A DNA stretch of 64,000 bases from Copromyces sp. CBS 386.78 (Eukaryota > Ascomycota > Sordariomycetes > Sordariales > Sordariaceae). The translations under genes and the position numbers were made by a program. Below the pieces are notes generated by a model, which saw only the letters and a program-made list of their open reading frames with translations, was not told the origin of the DNA and made no database searches. The stretch lies in the NCBI GenBank assembly GCA_030685235.1, contig MU839206.1, positions 1 through 64,000 of the forward strand, written 5' to 3'. This document shows positions 44,882 through 56,741 of this stretch, one piece after another (position 1 is the first letter of the stretch; every line of letters starts with the position of its first letter).

Positions 44882-46290
44882 GTTGAAGTCAGACCAGGCC
44901 GGTCTCTGTTCCACTCAGTAGCACAGTCTCGCCGCGTGGTTCAACCCCGAAAAGTGGATGTTATGGTCGTCGATGATTTCCGCTTTCTTCACAGGGAGGC
45001 GATGGGATGGTTGAACAAGTGCGGAAGGTTGTCTGTTCGAGAAACCAGAGCAAACACGGCCACCGTGATGCCTAGATTTTGAGTGGACAAGGCAGCCAGG
45101 GGGTGGTTGTCAAGGAAACCATCTACGGGCACGACAATGCCATAAGTCGGTTGATAACACCGTGACGGCAAAGCAACTCTCTGCAATTGAGCAGCAAGGT
45201 TTTTGTGTTCTGATAACTTGGGTCGGTATGTACCGAGAAGATAAAGAGAAAGTGGAAAGCTGATGGCAAGAGAGGCAGGGGAAACAAAAAGATAATAAAA
45301 AACTCGGAAAAAAAAAAGAAAATTGAAACAACGGCTACAAGGGTGTCATGGCGCTATAAAATATCGGATACAGGGCCGTTGTGGTTGTTGTTGTTGCTGA
45401 GCGCATGTGGTGGGCAGAAGTGCGTCTCAACCTTGTTTGGTTTTGGTGCAGATGTCCACGAAGAAAATGTGTCAAGAGAGCGAAAGAATTCGCAGTTTAA
45501 GTGGAAATCCGATGCCTGGTAATTTCTCAGTCTTCAAGGTAATCTTACCAAGACCAAAAAGTGCATCTTGATAGCCATCAAAAAGGAAGGAACTGATGCT
45601 ACTGCCTGGTAGAGGTACTAATGCCTAGTGAATGGAAGCTATGACCACCTCTCATCACAGCTCCTTCTCTCTCTGTTGACTTTTCGACAACAAACAGTCG
45701 ATACAAAAGTCTTGGCGCGCCTCAACACGCGGCAGAACCGCTCACCGCCAAACTTTTTCCCACTCCCGTACCAGAGGCGGGACCCTTCCACCGCGGGCGT
45801 CCCACTGTAGCACCCGCTGGCCGCCATTGACAGCAGCGCATTCTGCCGCCATCATTGGCCGCAAATCGACGACACTCTCAAGCTTCCATCAGTGGACTGC
45901 GACGGCCTTGGAGAATTCACTTTGGTTGCTTGGCTTGGTTCACTCTTTCTCGCTTCCATCCCTCTCTCCAACAAAGTGAAGCGCGTCACCAACTCGGTTG
46001 TCGCCAATTCGCAGTCTTGCTCCAACATACGAACCACCCGAAAAATCCTCCAACACGCGCCGGCTCGTGCTTGGACTAATTAGAAAACGACAAGAGGGAC
46101 GCCCACACGCAAAAACCAGCACCCGCCGAGATTCGCGATCCAAGAGGCGCATCACCGAAGCGCAACCACACATAACGGCCGTCGCACTCTTTCACACACA
46201 CGGTCTTCGAAAAATGCGCTGAGGCGCTTGATTACCAACACCGACACCGACAACACGCCCAACCCACCCTAGAGGTACCCGACGACGACC
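44882..46290. other. Divergent promoter region of tel1 and nup192
   Basis: About 1.4 kb with no credible ORF. It has a GTT repeat near 45378-45398, and the right half (45830-46290) is CA-rich like a nup192 leader. It contains the tiny uORF at 46214. Confidence 0.6.
46214..46222 (+). promoter_or_regulatory. Two-codon uORF (ATG CGC TGA) before nup192
   Basis: A minimal Met-Arg-stop uORF, 77 bases before the nup192 ATG. It is relevant only if the transcript starts upstream of it. Confidence 0.3.
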
Positions 46291-49200
46291 ATGGCCGAAC
46301 TACGCAAGTTCGAATCCCTCTACGCCCTCCACACCGAGCTACAGGCCGTCAGCCAACAGCGCTATGAGGAGCTCCAGACCGTCGAGCAGCTGCTCGAGCA
46401 GCACGCCGATTCCTTCAGCAAATTCCTAGACAAGCCGGCCCGGAACGCCACCCACAGGACGACCCTGCAGAGCGGCAAGGTCAAGGTTGAGGACGAGGAA
46501 TACGCCGTCACCCAGAACTTCATCAATGACGCCCTTAAGCTTGCCGATGAGCTCGATCTCGACGAAATCGAGGCTGCCCGTGTTCTCCTCGATGCCGATG
46601 CCGAGGGCGACCAGGCCAGCTTCGACCGTCCCTTGTGGGTGTGCGGCCTCCTCCGGTTCCAGAACGAACGGAGCTACCTGCTCGACTGTATGCGCCTCTG
46701 CATCCAGATAGCAAACGACGAGGATATCGACCCCTCCGTGCAGGAAGGCTTTGGCCAGGTTGTCGATGAGAGCATCTTTGGCATTCCCGCCCAGGGTAGC
46801 AAGCCCCAGGCCGGTGCCCAGAAGATCGTGTCCAAGTGCGTGGCCGGACTCCAAGGCATCAGGTCGACTATGCAAAACATCGGGGAGAAGGTGGCAGCTC
46901 AAAATGTCCTATTTCAGCCCAACGTCTCCAAGCGGATGGACCAGCAAGAACCGTCCGAGGTCATGCGCCTCAAGCTAATAGAGCAGCACGAAACGCTTGC
47001 CCTCATACTGTGTGCCGCCGTCGAGAAGAAACAAGCCGAGTCCAAGGATTTCAAGGAGTTTATCCAGCTTCTGAGGAAAGTAGACAGATACGATCACCTA
47101 CTAGGTAAGCACCCTACCTCGATCTATCATTTCTGGACCTTGCAAAAACTAACCTCACCCCCAAGTACATCTCATCCCGGTGCTCGGTGCCTATATCGCC
47201 ACCTTTGGCTCCAACGTGGGTGGTGGGGACGTTGAGCCGGTGCGACAACTGAACGAGTTCATCTGTGGAAGGACGGCCGAGGATGCCTGGGCGATACCGA
47301 GTCTCGGCGCTGCGGTGCGTGCATGGTGGATCGCCGAGTATAGCGGCTGGTATCACGACGATTACGCCGGCTACGAGGCCCGGGGCATCAACCTGGACAA
47401 GGAGGACGAGGAAAGGACAAAACAGTTCATGGATGCCCTGAAAGATGGCGCCTTCGACTTCCTTCTCGCCGTGGCCGCCGATTGCCATGCGTTTAACCAG
47501 GACTGGCAGGACCCTACGCGCTGGGGAATGCGTCAGTGGTTGCAGCGTAAAACTCTGCCTCTGGCTTCTGAAGCCCTCCCCTTCGCGCCCCATTTTCACT
47601 CTACTCTGATGACCCATCTCGAGGTCCTCATCGATGCTGCCATCTCTAATATCCCAGACGTTCTGCGTAAGTTGAGGACGGAGGAGGACGAGCAGCGCCA
47701 GTTGAGCCAAACACACGAGCAGGACCTTGATCTGGAACGGTTTCTCATGATCATTGCCTACGCCTACGATGGCCGACCCGACGCAGCCATGACCTTCTGG
47801 GAAGATGCTGAAAGCAACCTCTCCGGCTTTTTGAACTGGGCGTCAAGGAGAGCTTCCACCCCTCTGGTCAGCGCATTCTGCGAGATGCTCCAAGCTCTTT
47901 CCGGTAATGAAGAATGCGCAACGGCGGCCCACAACTTCTTGCTCGACGAAACCACTCACTCGGGAGGCAAGTTGAAACGCTCAGCGTCCTTGACTTGGAA
48001 CCAAATTTTCAAGGAACTCAAGTTCTTCATGGAGAAGCTCCAGACCAAGCCCCTTCCAGCTCAGTCTCAGCTTGTCCGTCATCACGCAAAGCCCAGCAGC
48101 GACCAGGCCGAGACTGAACCTGAATCAGCCATGATGCTGGAGTGCTACCTGCGTCTCATTGCCAAACTCGGCTATGAGAGCCCAGTGGCCAGAGGTCTCC
48201 TGCTTCTCGACACAAGCGTTGAGCTGCCCGAAACCCTAATCAGACTGGCCAGTGCGCAGATTCCTGGCCGTCTCCGAGCCTGTGTTTTCAACGCATTCCG
48301 AGCCCTTATGCATGGCAAGACCCATCAGGAGTCAGAAATCATGTGGGACTTTATCGACCTTTGGCTAGTGGGAGGTTGGGGCCCCAAGGCAGACCCGCAA
48401 CGAACCGTGGCCATGCTGCAGCCCAGTCCTCAGGCCGTGATGGATGCTATTTTCGATGACATCAGTGATGGTTTTGAGCAGCCCGTTGCCTTTATCCAGC
48501 TGCTTATTTCTCTTATCCAGCCATCGGTTGATGATGGAGAGCTTTGCGACAAGCTGCCTTTCAAAGAAGCGCTTGGCACCAGTAACCGACTGTCCGGCGT
48601 TGATGTCTATGTGGACTATGTCTTTGGTCTCGTGTTGACCAAGAAGGCTAGGGATATCACCGACCCTATGCAGCTGAGGATCCTACAGCTCAGCTGCCTC
48701 GAGTTTGCTCTGGCTTCCCTGGCATCGTTCAACGAAGACCTTATTGTTTTGGGCAACGAGAGCAACGTTAATGTTGATCTCGCGATGCCTACTTCAAGTC
48801 TGGAAGCTTATGTGCGTTTGCATCCGTTCGCCCGGGTTATGGAGTGGATGTTCAATGAAAAGGTTGTGAACATTCTTGTTGACATCATCAACAGAGATGC
48901 GGATGTTCTTGGACAGTCATCCCACGATTCCCCTGTTGTTATGGGTGTCTTGCGAGCCGTCCAGGTCATGATCAAGGTCATTGAGCTACAGGCCACTTAT
49001 CTTGATCTCGTACGCCCACTTATTAAGAAGCAGTTTGGACAGCGAAGCCGCTCTGTCGCAAGCGGTGCTTATTCCGCTTTTGAGGATGGCATCATGAACC
49101 ACCTGTCTCTCGTGGAGGATCTCGGCCGGTTCACCAACCTTGGAAATCCTGATCTCACCTGGGCCTCCCTTAAACTCTTGGAAAAGATCTCGACATCCTC

Positions 49201-51771
49201 CAAGATCATCTCAGCCTGGAACCCCGATGGTCGGCACGCACATCGCAACAAGGCTATTGTCCAGCTCGAGAGAGGTGGTGCAGGTGTATCAATCGCCGCA
49301 TCTTTGGCCAACACCATCGCCCAGACGCTCGATCCCGTTCAGGAGGCCGAATCGCCTGGTTACCGGACCAAGATGTTCATCCTCGATTTCCTTTACAAGT
49401 GTCTCAAAGCCAACCCCGACAAACCCACCATTGCTCATTTGCTCCTTGGCTTCCGCTGCGGGATCAATGGGCTTGCCATTGAACACAATGGCGCCTTTGA
49501 CATTCAGCGATCACTATTCCACAGCCTTTTGAATGCGTTCATCGGCCTGTCGGTCTACCAAGAGGAGTTGGGCATGCGCGGCTATCTGATAACTCTCAAG
49601 CGGAAGATTCTTCGCATCTTCCAGATCCTTTGGAGTTCCCCCCTTTCTTCCAAGTTGGTCATGGAAGAGTTGCGAGCTACTAACTTCCTCTTCCACACCC
49701 TACTCCAAGAACCACAAGTCCAGCCACATCTTAGATGGGACGGCGCTGAAGCAGTTTCTCCCGAGTTCCTGGTCACCGACGCATCGCATTCTTACATCGA
49801 GTTCCTGGCGACGCGTGCCATGGCCTTTGAATACATCGCCAAGGAGCTTTGCAGTGTTTCCCAGAAGCGGATACCCACCGTCAAGCGTCAAATTTTCGAT
49901 GCTCTGAACGGACAGATCCGGGTCGACGACGATGAGCCCATCAACATTGCTAACATATTTGATTTCTTCGACTTCCTCAACATCGACTTTGTGAACATCC
50001 CCGCGCCCGAATTTGACATTTACAGGGACATCGACCTTGCCCCATGCGTCGAGGAGGACGCGATGACCGGCTCACAGTTTAACATCCACAAAGTCCACCA
50101 GTTGGCTTTGCTCAAGCGCGCTGAGAGGCTCAACCGGGACAACCCGGAGAAGAAGGATACCCAGGCCTTGATCGCACAAGATGAGCTGGCAGCATGGGAC
50201 CGCGAGCAGAGTCTCTTGCTCGAATATGTCATCTACCGCAACCGCCACAAGCAGTTCAGCGCCCACCGGCTTAAGGTGCTCCGGGCGTGGACCAACATCC
50301 TGCTGGTCATGTTCGAGGCCAACGACTTTAAGGGCACGTCCAAGATGGCCTTCCTCCTGCAAGCGCTGCAAGCCATTCTGCCCAGCCTCGAAGCCTTCAG
50401 CACCCTCAGCCCCGCCGAAGCCTTTGAGCTCGCTCGCGTGGCCAAGGTGCTGCTGTTCAAGCTCGACCTCTCGGACAACAACGGCGATGGCGCCACGGAC
50501 AAGGACATCGGCAACCTCATCAGCGACAAGCTCTTCCAGCTGTTCCAAGTCTGCCTCACCTCCATCGCCAGCTGGGTCGGCAGCGCCGACCTGCGCGCCC
50601 TCTACTACTCCATCTGCTACCGCTACCTCACCTCGGTAGTGGACAAGACCACCGACCACACCGGCACCACGACCAGCAACGCCCTGGCCACCGCCCGCTC
50701 CCGCGCCATCAAGGCCATCCAAGCCTACGGCGATCGTCTCCTCAACGTCATCTGCGACGACGCCTACGGCTCAGACTCGACCTGCCAAACCGCCGCCATG
50801 ATTTTGTTAGGTGCCCTCGTCTACCTGGACCACACCACCACGGCCTCCGGTCTGCAGCACGCCAACAACCTCGACGGTTCCTTCGTGGTCAACACCCTCA
50901 ACCGTCTCAACTTCATTGGCGTCCTCGTCGATTCTCTCAAGACTATTCTCCAAGATTGGTCCGCCGTCACCACCTCTTCTTCCCAGTCTCAACCCCAACC
51001 CCAACCCTCCTCCGCCCGCCACCACCAACAACAACTTGCTCTCCCCACCCAACACCAATCCGCAACAGACACCCAATACCTCCTCTCAAAACTCTCCCTC
51101 CTCCTCGCCCTCTGCCGCTCCAAGCTCGGCTCCAAATTCGTTCTGCAATCGAACCTCTTCCGCGCCCTGGAAGTATCCGGTGTGTTCTCCACCGACCCGG
51201 AACTTCTCGTTCGCCAACAACAACAACAATCCCAGTCAACAGGTTCCACGGCCACGACCGACAACACCATTCGGGCCATGGAAAGACATTACACGTTGCT
51301 CGTCTACCTCGCAAGAATTGTAAGCGCAGCGGTAATGGCCGGCAAGAAACGCGGAAGCCATAACGCGTTGCAGGGACGCAAGTTTTTGCAAGGGGCTAGG
51401 GGGTTAGTGGTGCAGGTTTTGAAGAGGAGTGTTGGGATTGGTGGTGCTGCCGCCTCTGGTCAGGGGAACGCTGGTGTTTCGATGAGGGCGGCGAATGGGA
51501 GTGCATATGGAAGCACTGTTACGGCTGGTGGTGATAAGGAGAGTGAAGTGCAGTTGGAACTGGAAGAGCGGGTGGATGAGTTGGCTGAGGCGTTTATGTT
51601 GTTGATTCAGGCTACGGGGTTTTTGGAGGTGAGTTTCTCTCTGCTTTGATTCTTGGTTTTGCGGTTTGCTGTTGATGATAATGGGATTGAGTGCTAACTA
51701 GTTAAAAATAATAGTTTGAGGAGGAACAAATGCCTGCTGAGAAGCCGAAGGGGGATTTACTCTTTCACTAG
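46291..51771 (+). CDS. nup192: Nucleoporin Nup192 (Nup186/Nup192/Nup205 family)
   Basis: Three exons (46291-47104, 47166-51628 and 51715-51771) encode 1777 residues, close to the size of characterised fungal Nup192. It is a structural inner-ring subunit of the nuclear pore complex, an all-helical solenoid that binds Nic96 and Nup53 and helps set the diffusion barrier. The N-terminus (MAELRKFESLYALHTELQAV) and later segments (HLIPVLGAYIATFGS; LWVCGLLRFQNERSYLL) follow the Nup192 pattern. A Gln-rich insertion lies near 1250-1275 and a Gln/Ser run near 1345. Intron 1 (47105-47165, GTAAGC...CCAAG) is in phase. Intron 3' (51629-51714, GTGAGT, branch GCTAAC, acceptor AATAG) replaces a false end with EFEEEQMPAEKPKGDLLFH. 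The start is the first ATG that opens the conserved N-terminus. Confidence 0.93.
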
Positions 51772-53322
51772 AGGGTTCTTCCTCGTCGTTAGTTGATGAA
51801 CAAGCGAAGACAGGCCAACGGCTATGGATTGAAAACTTGGATGAGAGAAAGAAGGTGGTAGTTGAGATGGAATAAGAAGTATACTGGGAGAGAGTGTTGG
51901 AAAGAGAAGCGTTGTGAGTGAGAGATGTCGGGAAGAGGCAGCAGAAGAAGGAAGAAGAAGAAGAGAGGAAAGAGGAAAGAGGAAACAGGGGAAGAGAAAA
52001 AGAGATGGCGTCATAGCTAGCATCTACGGAAGGGTACTTAGGAAAGGGAAGGGAGTTTTGTGTACTGGTATTATGTTGTTAGTGTCATTTTTAGGTTTAC
52101 ACATTTGTTTGGCAGCACTGCAAGAAATTGGTTTTCGGTCTTTCGATTCCTTTTGGTTTTCGGGTTTCGGTCTAGCAAGCGTGCGGCGTACCATAAAGTC
52201 TGACGCGGATTTGATGTTGGTGCTTTCCCTTTCTCAGTGGTGTTCTGAATAGTCGGCTGTACTTATCACCATAACCCGAGTTTATCTTCACCAAGCATAG
52301 AACGAACCAGAGAAAAGCATATGTTGACAGCCATTATATCATTGCCATTGAAACTGCCGTATGCTAATTTATGAGTAGGCGCTAGGTAGAGAACATCACG
52401 ACAATGCTCCTCTACCAGACCATGTACTATGTGCCACCAAAGAAACTTCCCAACATGCACTCGAATAAAGCAAAAAGTGGGTATCTATCACACAAAAAAA
52501 GAGACACATCTTGGTCTCATCTTGTTCCTCTTCATCATCGTCTATAACGCCGTAAGTTATACCTTTCAATCCATTCATTCCTTTGCCTATGCATCCCTTG
52601 CCCTTTTCCGCTAGAACTAGGTTTCCGTCCGAAAGCCAACCGACCAGCTGGAAAAGGGTTTTTTTTCCCTCCCACGTAAGCCACTTAGCTATCTTTCTGC
52701 TGCTGCCTGGCTGGTGTCCACGCTTCTCCAGCGCTTCGCTGACGTATCGCCGGCGACCGATCGCTGATCCGACGGCGATTCCTTTATGGCAAAACGCCAA
52801 GCAATGGTTGTTTCCCTCCCCTATCAGACTATTTTTCTGTCCGAGCTGTATCCAGGAATAGCAAAATAAGCAGCAACGTCTCAGGATGTATATAAACTGA
52901 CGGCAGGGCTGGTCTCGTCTTGTAAGGACCAACAGATCCGGCAACTTGACGACTGATGCTCGAGGGATAGATGGGCGCCATTGGTCTGCGAAAGTTGTGC
53001 CTGGTCGAAGTGCAGTTGGATGATCCGTTGCCATCCAAGTCATCCATGGCCTGAGCCGGTGCCACCTCGACTCATATTGCCGCCACTGATTTCTGCAGCG
53101 GCTTGTTCAGGCATATCGATGCCATGGTCTCGGCAGCACGGCTGTGCTTCTTCTCTTCTGCTGTTGTGGCATCATGCCCTGCAGGTCACAACGCACTATC
53201 CGCGGGTCACCAACCCTTATATGCTCGGACAAACACTCGTATATCGACAACCACTTCGTCCGTCTCTTTGATCCGACTGACAAAGTGGTGGAGTGGTTTC
53301 GCAATATCCACTACTGGGGCCG
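51772..53322. other. Convergent intergenic region, no gene supported
   Basis: Purine-rich tract at about 51900-52010 (GAAGA repeats), just after nup192. A 215-codon minus-strand ORF (52396-53043) has no domain, no signal peptide and ordinary composition, and I treat it as chance. Confidence 0.5.
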
Positions 53323-54760
53323 TCATTGGGCAGCCTTCTTTCCCAAGCTCTTCTTTGTAACCAGCTTCAATTCAAGCGGGTAGTAACCCTTCGCTTTCGT
53401 GGTCCACTTGCCGCCTGACGGGGCTTTATCGATCTTTTGGCGACAAACTGGACATGTTCGTTTTGTTGGATCGATGGTTAGGGCGGAATGGAGACATTCG
53501 GAGCAAAAGAGGTGACCTGATAATTACAGTATTTGTTAGCCATGAACAAACAGGGCAGAATGGGTAGTATAGGCAAGGGAGAGAAAAGCTTACCACAATG
53601 CGTAACCGTCAAGCCCGTAACATTATCCATGCAAATTACACATTGGAAGGCGCTCAGCTTGATCTCGTTCTTGGGCTTGGGCTTGGCTCGCATGCTCTCG
53701 GGTACCTCTTCCGTATCCGCCAAGTCAACCACATCCACAAAGTTGTCGTCCCCGAACGGATCCTTCTCGTCGTCACTGGACACCAACACGTGCGCTTTTC
53801 GCTTGTTTGTCCTGAACTCTAGCCCGTCTTCTCTTTTCCGTTTTGGGGCCCCGGATGACTGAGGTGGTAGTGTGGGCAAGCTGGCGATGTTGTGAGAGGC
53901 GCCTCGGCTTCGTCGCCTAGAGCCCTCGGCGGCGGACTCATCCCTCCTTGAAGGCATGGTGTTGAAATTGTGGCGTGAAGGAGACAGAAGATCGCGAAGA
54001 TGTCTCGGAGACTGGGGTGGAAGTGAAGGGCTGGAAAAGTGTCGACTGGCAAGCTCGTTGAGAAAGTCGTCACTATCAGGTTCTCGATCGCTGCGATGGG
54101 TGTTGACGGGCAGACCAGGCGCACGCGAGCCTGTAGCGAGGTTGGTGCTGAAGGCGGGGTTAGTGTTGTTGAAAAAGCTGGTTCCTCGGTTGTCTGGGGT
54201 AGAGGAAGAACCCGAAAGCAGAAAAGAGAGCGAGGGTGGCGGCGGTCGAGGTGGTGGTGGTAGGGCGCGAGAAGCCGGCGGCAAATGAGCGGGTTGAGAT
54301 TGGCGGTTGTCGAGGTAACGGCCGGGTTCAGAGCGGGCTTGCGGGTGAGGACAGGGTAATGGGGTTCGCGAGGTTGTGTACGAGTTTGCTGGAGAGGGGC
54401 CTTGGAGTTGAATTGAGAGTGAGGGCAATGTGTTTGTGGTTTGCCCAGGGAGGTTGTGAATTTGAGAGTTGTCCGAGCTGGCGTTCTGGTTCGGGGCCGG
54501 ATATTGCTGCAGCAGAGGCGCCAAGGAAGGGAGCGACTGAGGAACACCACCAGGGTTCGGGTGCGCTACACTGGACAACGGTGGTGGAAGAGCGTCGGGG
54601 TCAAGGTCTTTTTGTTGGGCGAAGCGCCGCGACTTGTTAGAGAGACACAGCTCAGACAATGTGGTCGGGGCCAAGGTATGGCTGAAGGGGGAGGTAGTAA
54701 GTAAGTACCTGCAAATATGTCGTCGTAGGCCGCATCACTCAAGGGGAAGTCGTCATCCAT
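53323..54760 (-). CDS. RING-finger E3 ligase, probable SUMO-targeted (Slx8/RNF4-like)
   Basis: Three exons (54760-54709, 54607-53594 and 53516-53323) encode 419 residues. The C-terminal RING (residues 340-380) starts CVICMDNVTGLTVTHCGHLF and continues CSEC...CPVC, giving all eight C3HC4 ligands once the intron 53517-53593 (GTAAGC...ATTATCAG) is removed. A hydrophobic/acidic stretch, VDVVDLADTEE (about 308-318), just before the RING has the form of a SUMO-interacting motif. A C-terminal RING after a SIM and a disordered N-terminus is the layout of SUMO-targeted ubiquitin ligases, which clear sumoylated proteins at damaged DNA. The first 300 residues are Pro/Ser/Asn-rich and disordered. The first intron (54608-54708, GTACTT...AAAAAG, branch CTAAC) has weak ends but is the only one I found that restores frame from the start MDDDFPLSDAAYDDIFA. 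The STUbL role is inferred. Confidence 0.82.
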
Positions 54761-56741
54761 GGCCCCTGGGAGGCTTGCCGACAAAATGCCGGAGCAAAGG
54801 GTAAAGGTTCGGACAGAATAGAAGGTTGGTGAAAATGCGAATCCAATCCGTTCGTTCGTGCGTTTGCTGCGGTGGCGAGTGGACTTGTTGTAGACGGTGG
54901 CCGTCCTCTTTGCTTGCAATGTTCCAGCCAAACGAAAGTGAATGGGCTATAGACAATTACCTGGGACGAAAGAGAACAAGGGCAGCCGCTAGCAATGCTA
55001 TATACGGAAAAGAGCGGAACGATCGGTATTAGAGTCGCAGAGCTGCAACTGTATACAGTGAACTCGGGAGCAGATGTGACGGAGAGGGGACTGAAGTCAA
55101 GCAAGTGAAAGGAAGTGTTTATCTAAGAGGAGGAGAAAAAAAAAGACGACTGGAATCAGTTGACGACAAATATGTGACATTTAGCTGAGAAAGACGGGAA
55201 GGTCCCAAGGAAAATGGATCCAGCCCTTCTTGGATCATGTACATAGTATCATCCAATACTGAATCACTTTGGGCTGTGGAAGTTGCCATCGTGATTCTGG
55301 TCAATCATGACGGGGAAGAAAGAGTCGGCATGTGCGGATTGGATGTCCGCTGCGTCTTTCAGGTGCAAGTGCGTACAAAGGCACGTGGAAGTTAGTAGCT
55401 CACCTATAGATGTGGTGTAAGCTGCTAACAGATCAGTCCGCTTTTTGAACTTGTCAACTCGAAGTTCATTCTCACGCTGACTGAACTATGGCCTCGAAGC
55501 TTCCATGTCAAGAGAGAAACTCATAATGCTTAACTGACAGTTCCATGTCTCACCAGCCATGTAAATGCGTGCACCTGAGGTCCCGCGTCTTCTTTTTTTC
55601 TTTTTTTTTCTCGATCTTTGGTAACAGCACAGAAGGTTTCAATCATTGTTCCACCAAATGTAGGGTTAGGGGTTTATATGTCGAACATTGGCTTGGCATA
55701 TGTACCTTTCACTCCCTCCACGATTTGAGAAACACCAAAGTGCCAATCTACGTATCACTAGATTATTTCCTATACATTGATATCCGTAGATTTGTCAAAC
55801 CCCATCCGGACCTACTTGTATTCGGAGGTGTGGGGCCGTCCGGCACCCGGAAGCGGGGGGACAAATGGGCCTTTCGGGGACCGGGCTAAAAGTGCAGGCC
55901 GGAGCACTAAAAAGGGAGCCATTGACGTTGCCATTGTCATTCAGGCCAATCGGGGAGAAAGAAGTGGATCGACACTAACATTCGGGGTCGATTTGTCAGG
56001 ATGTTTCTCATAGCCAACGAGCTGGTCATCGATCTGGACTGGACTCGATCCTGTTGTGCTATCGATGTGGGAGCTATGATGATGCTGCCATCCGGGATCC
56101 TGGGTTACTTGGCAAAAGACTTGAGAAGGGAATGAATGACATGTTTCGTCAGCGAGGGTTCTACGAGTTGGAAGATTCCATGTACGGAGCATGCTTCCTC
56201 CACAATTCCGGGTCCCCTCTTCAGCGGCAGTCCGCTATGTATGTATCTGACCCTTCCTGAATTGGGCGAGGCTGTTCGTGCAAAGTGCAACTTTGCACGG
56301 CGAAAAAGAGAGAAAAGGGCCTAAAAACAACAAGACCGAACGAGATTCAACAAAATGAGCAAACAGGAACAACCCAAGCCAAATACAGGGAGATATCGAT
56401 TTCAAAAAAGAGAGAGATGCAGTGCGAGCATCTGGTCGACGGTAGAGGTACCCATGTACTTGGGTACAGGTACATGCCCTGGCTAGCGTGCCTCTGCATA
56501 TTGGCAAGGACTGGAACCTTTTTTTGAACTTTTTTTTTTTTCCTGCGAATGCCCATGACATCGATGATGGACTCGGCCGCCGCCCCGCAATCGCCCTCAA
56601 CCACCACTTCAACAACCACGGCACTTCAGTCTCTTGATCCGGTCCCCGTGGCGTATCACCACTTTCCGGACTGAAAACCACACCAGCCCAGCCTACCATG
56701 ACTTGATCTCCGACCTCTAGCTGGTTATCCTCTAGAATAGA
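54761..56741. other. Divergent promoter region of the RING gene and mip-1
   Basis: About 2 kb without a credible gene. Notable items: perfect inverted repeat CGTGCAAAG (56277-56285) / CTTTGCACG (56291-56299); GTACCCA (56448-56454) / TGGGTAC (56461-56467); and T runs near 55593-55610 and 56519-56541. Confidence 0.55.

Noticed and set aside
52396..53043. 215-codon minus-strand ORF between nup192 and the RING gene
   Set aside because: No domain, mixed composition, and located in the convergent 3' region of two real genes.
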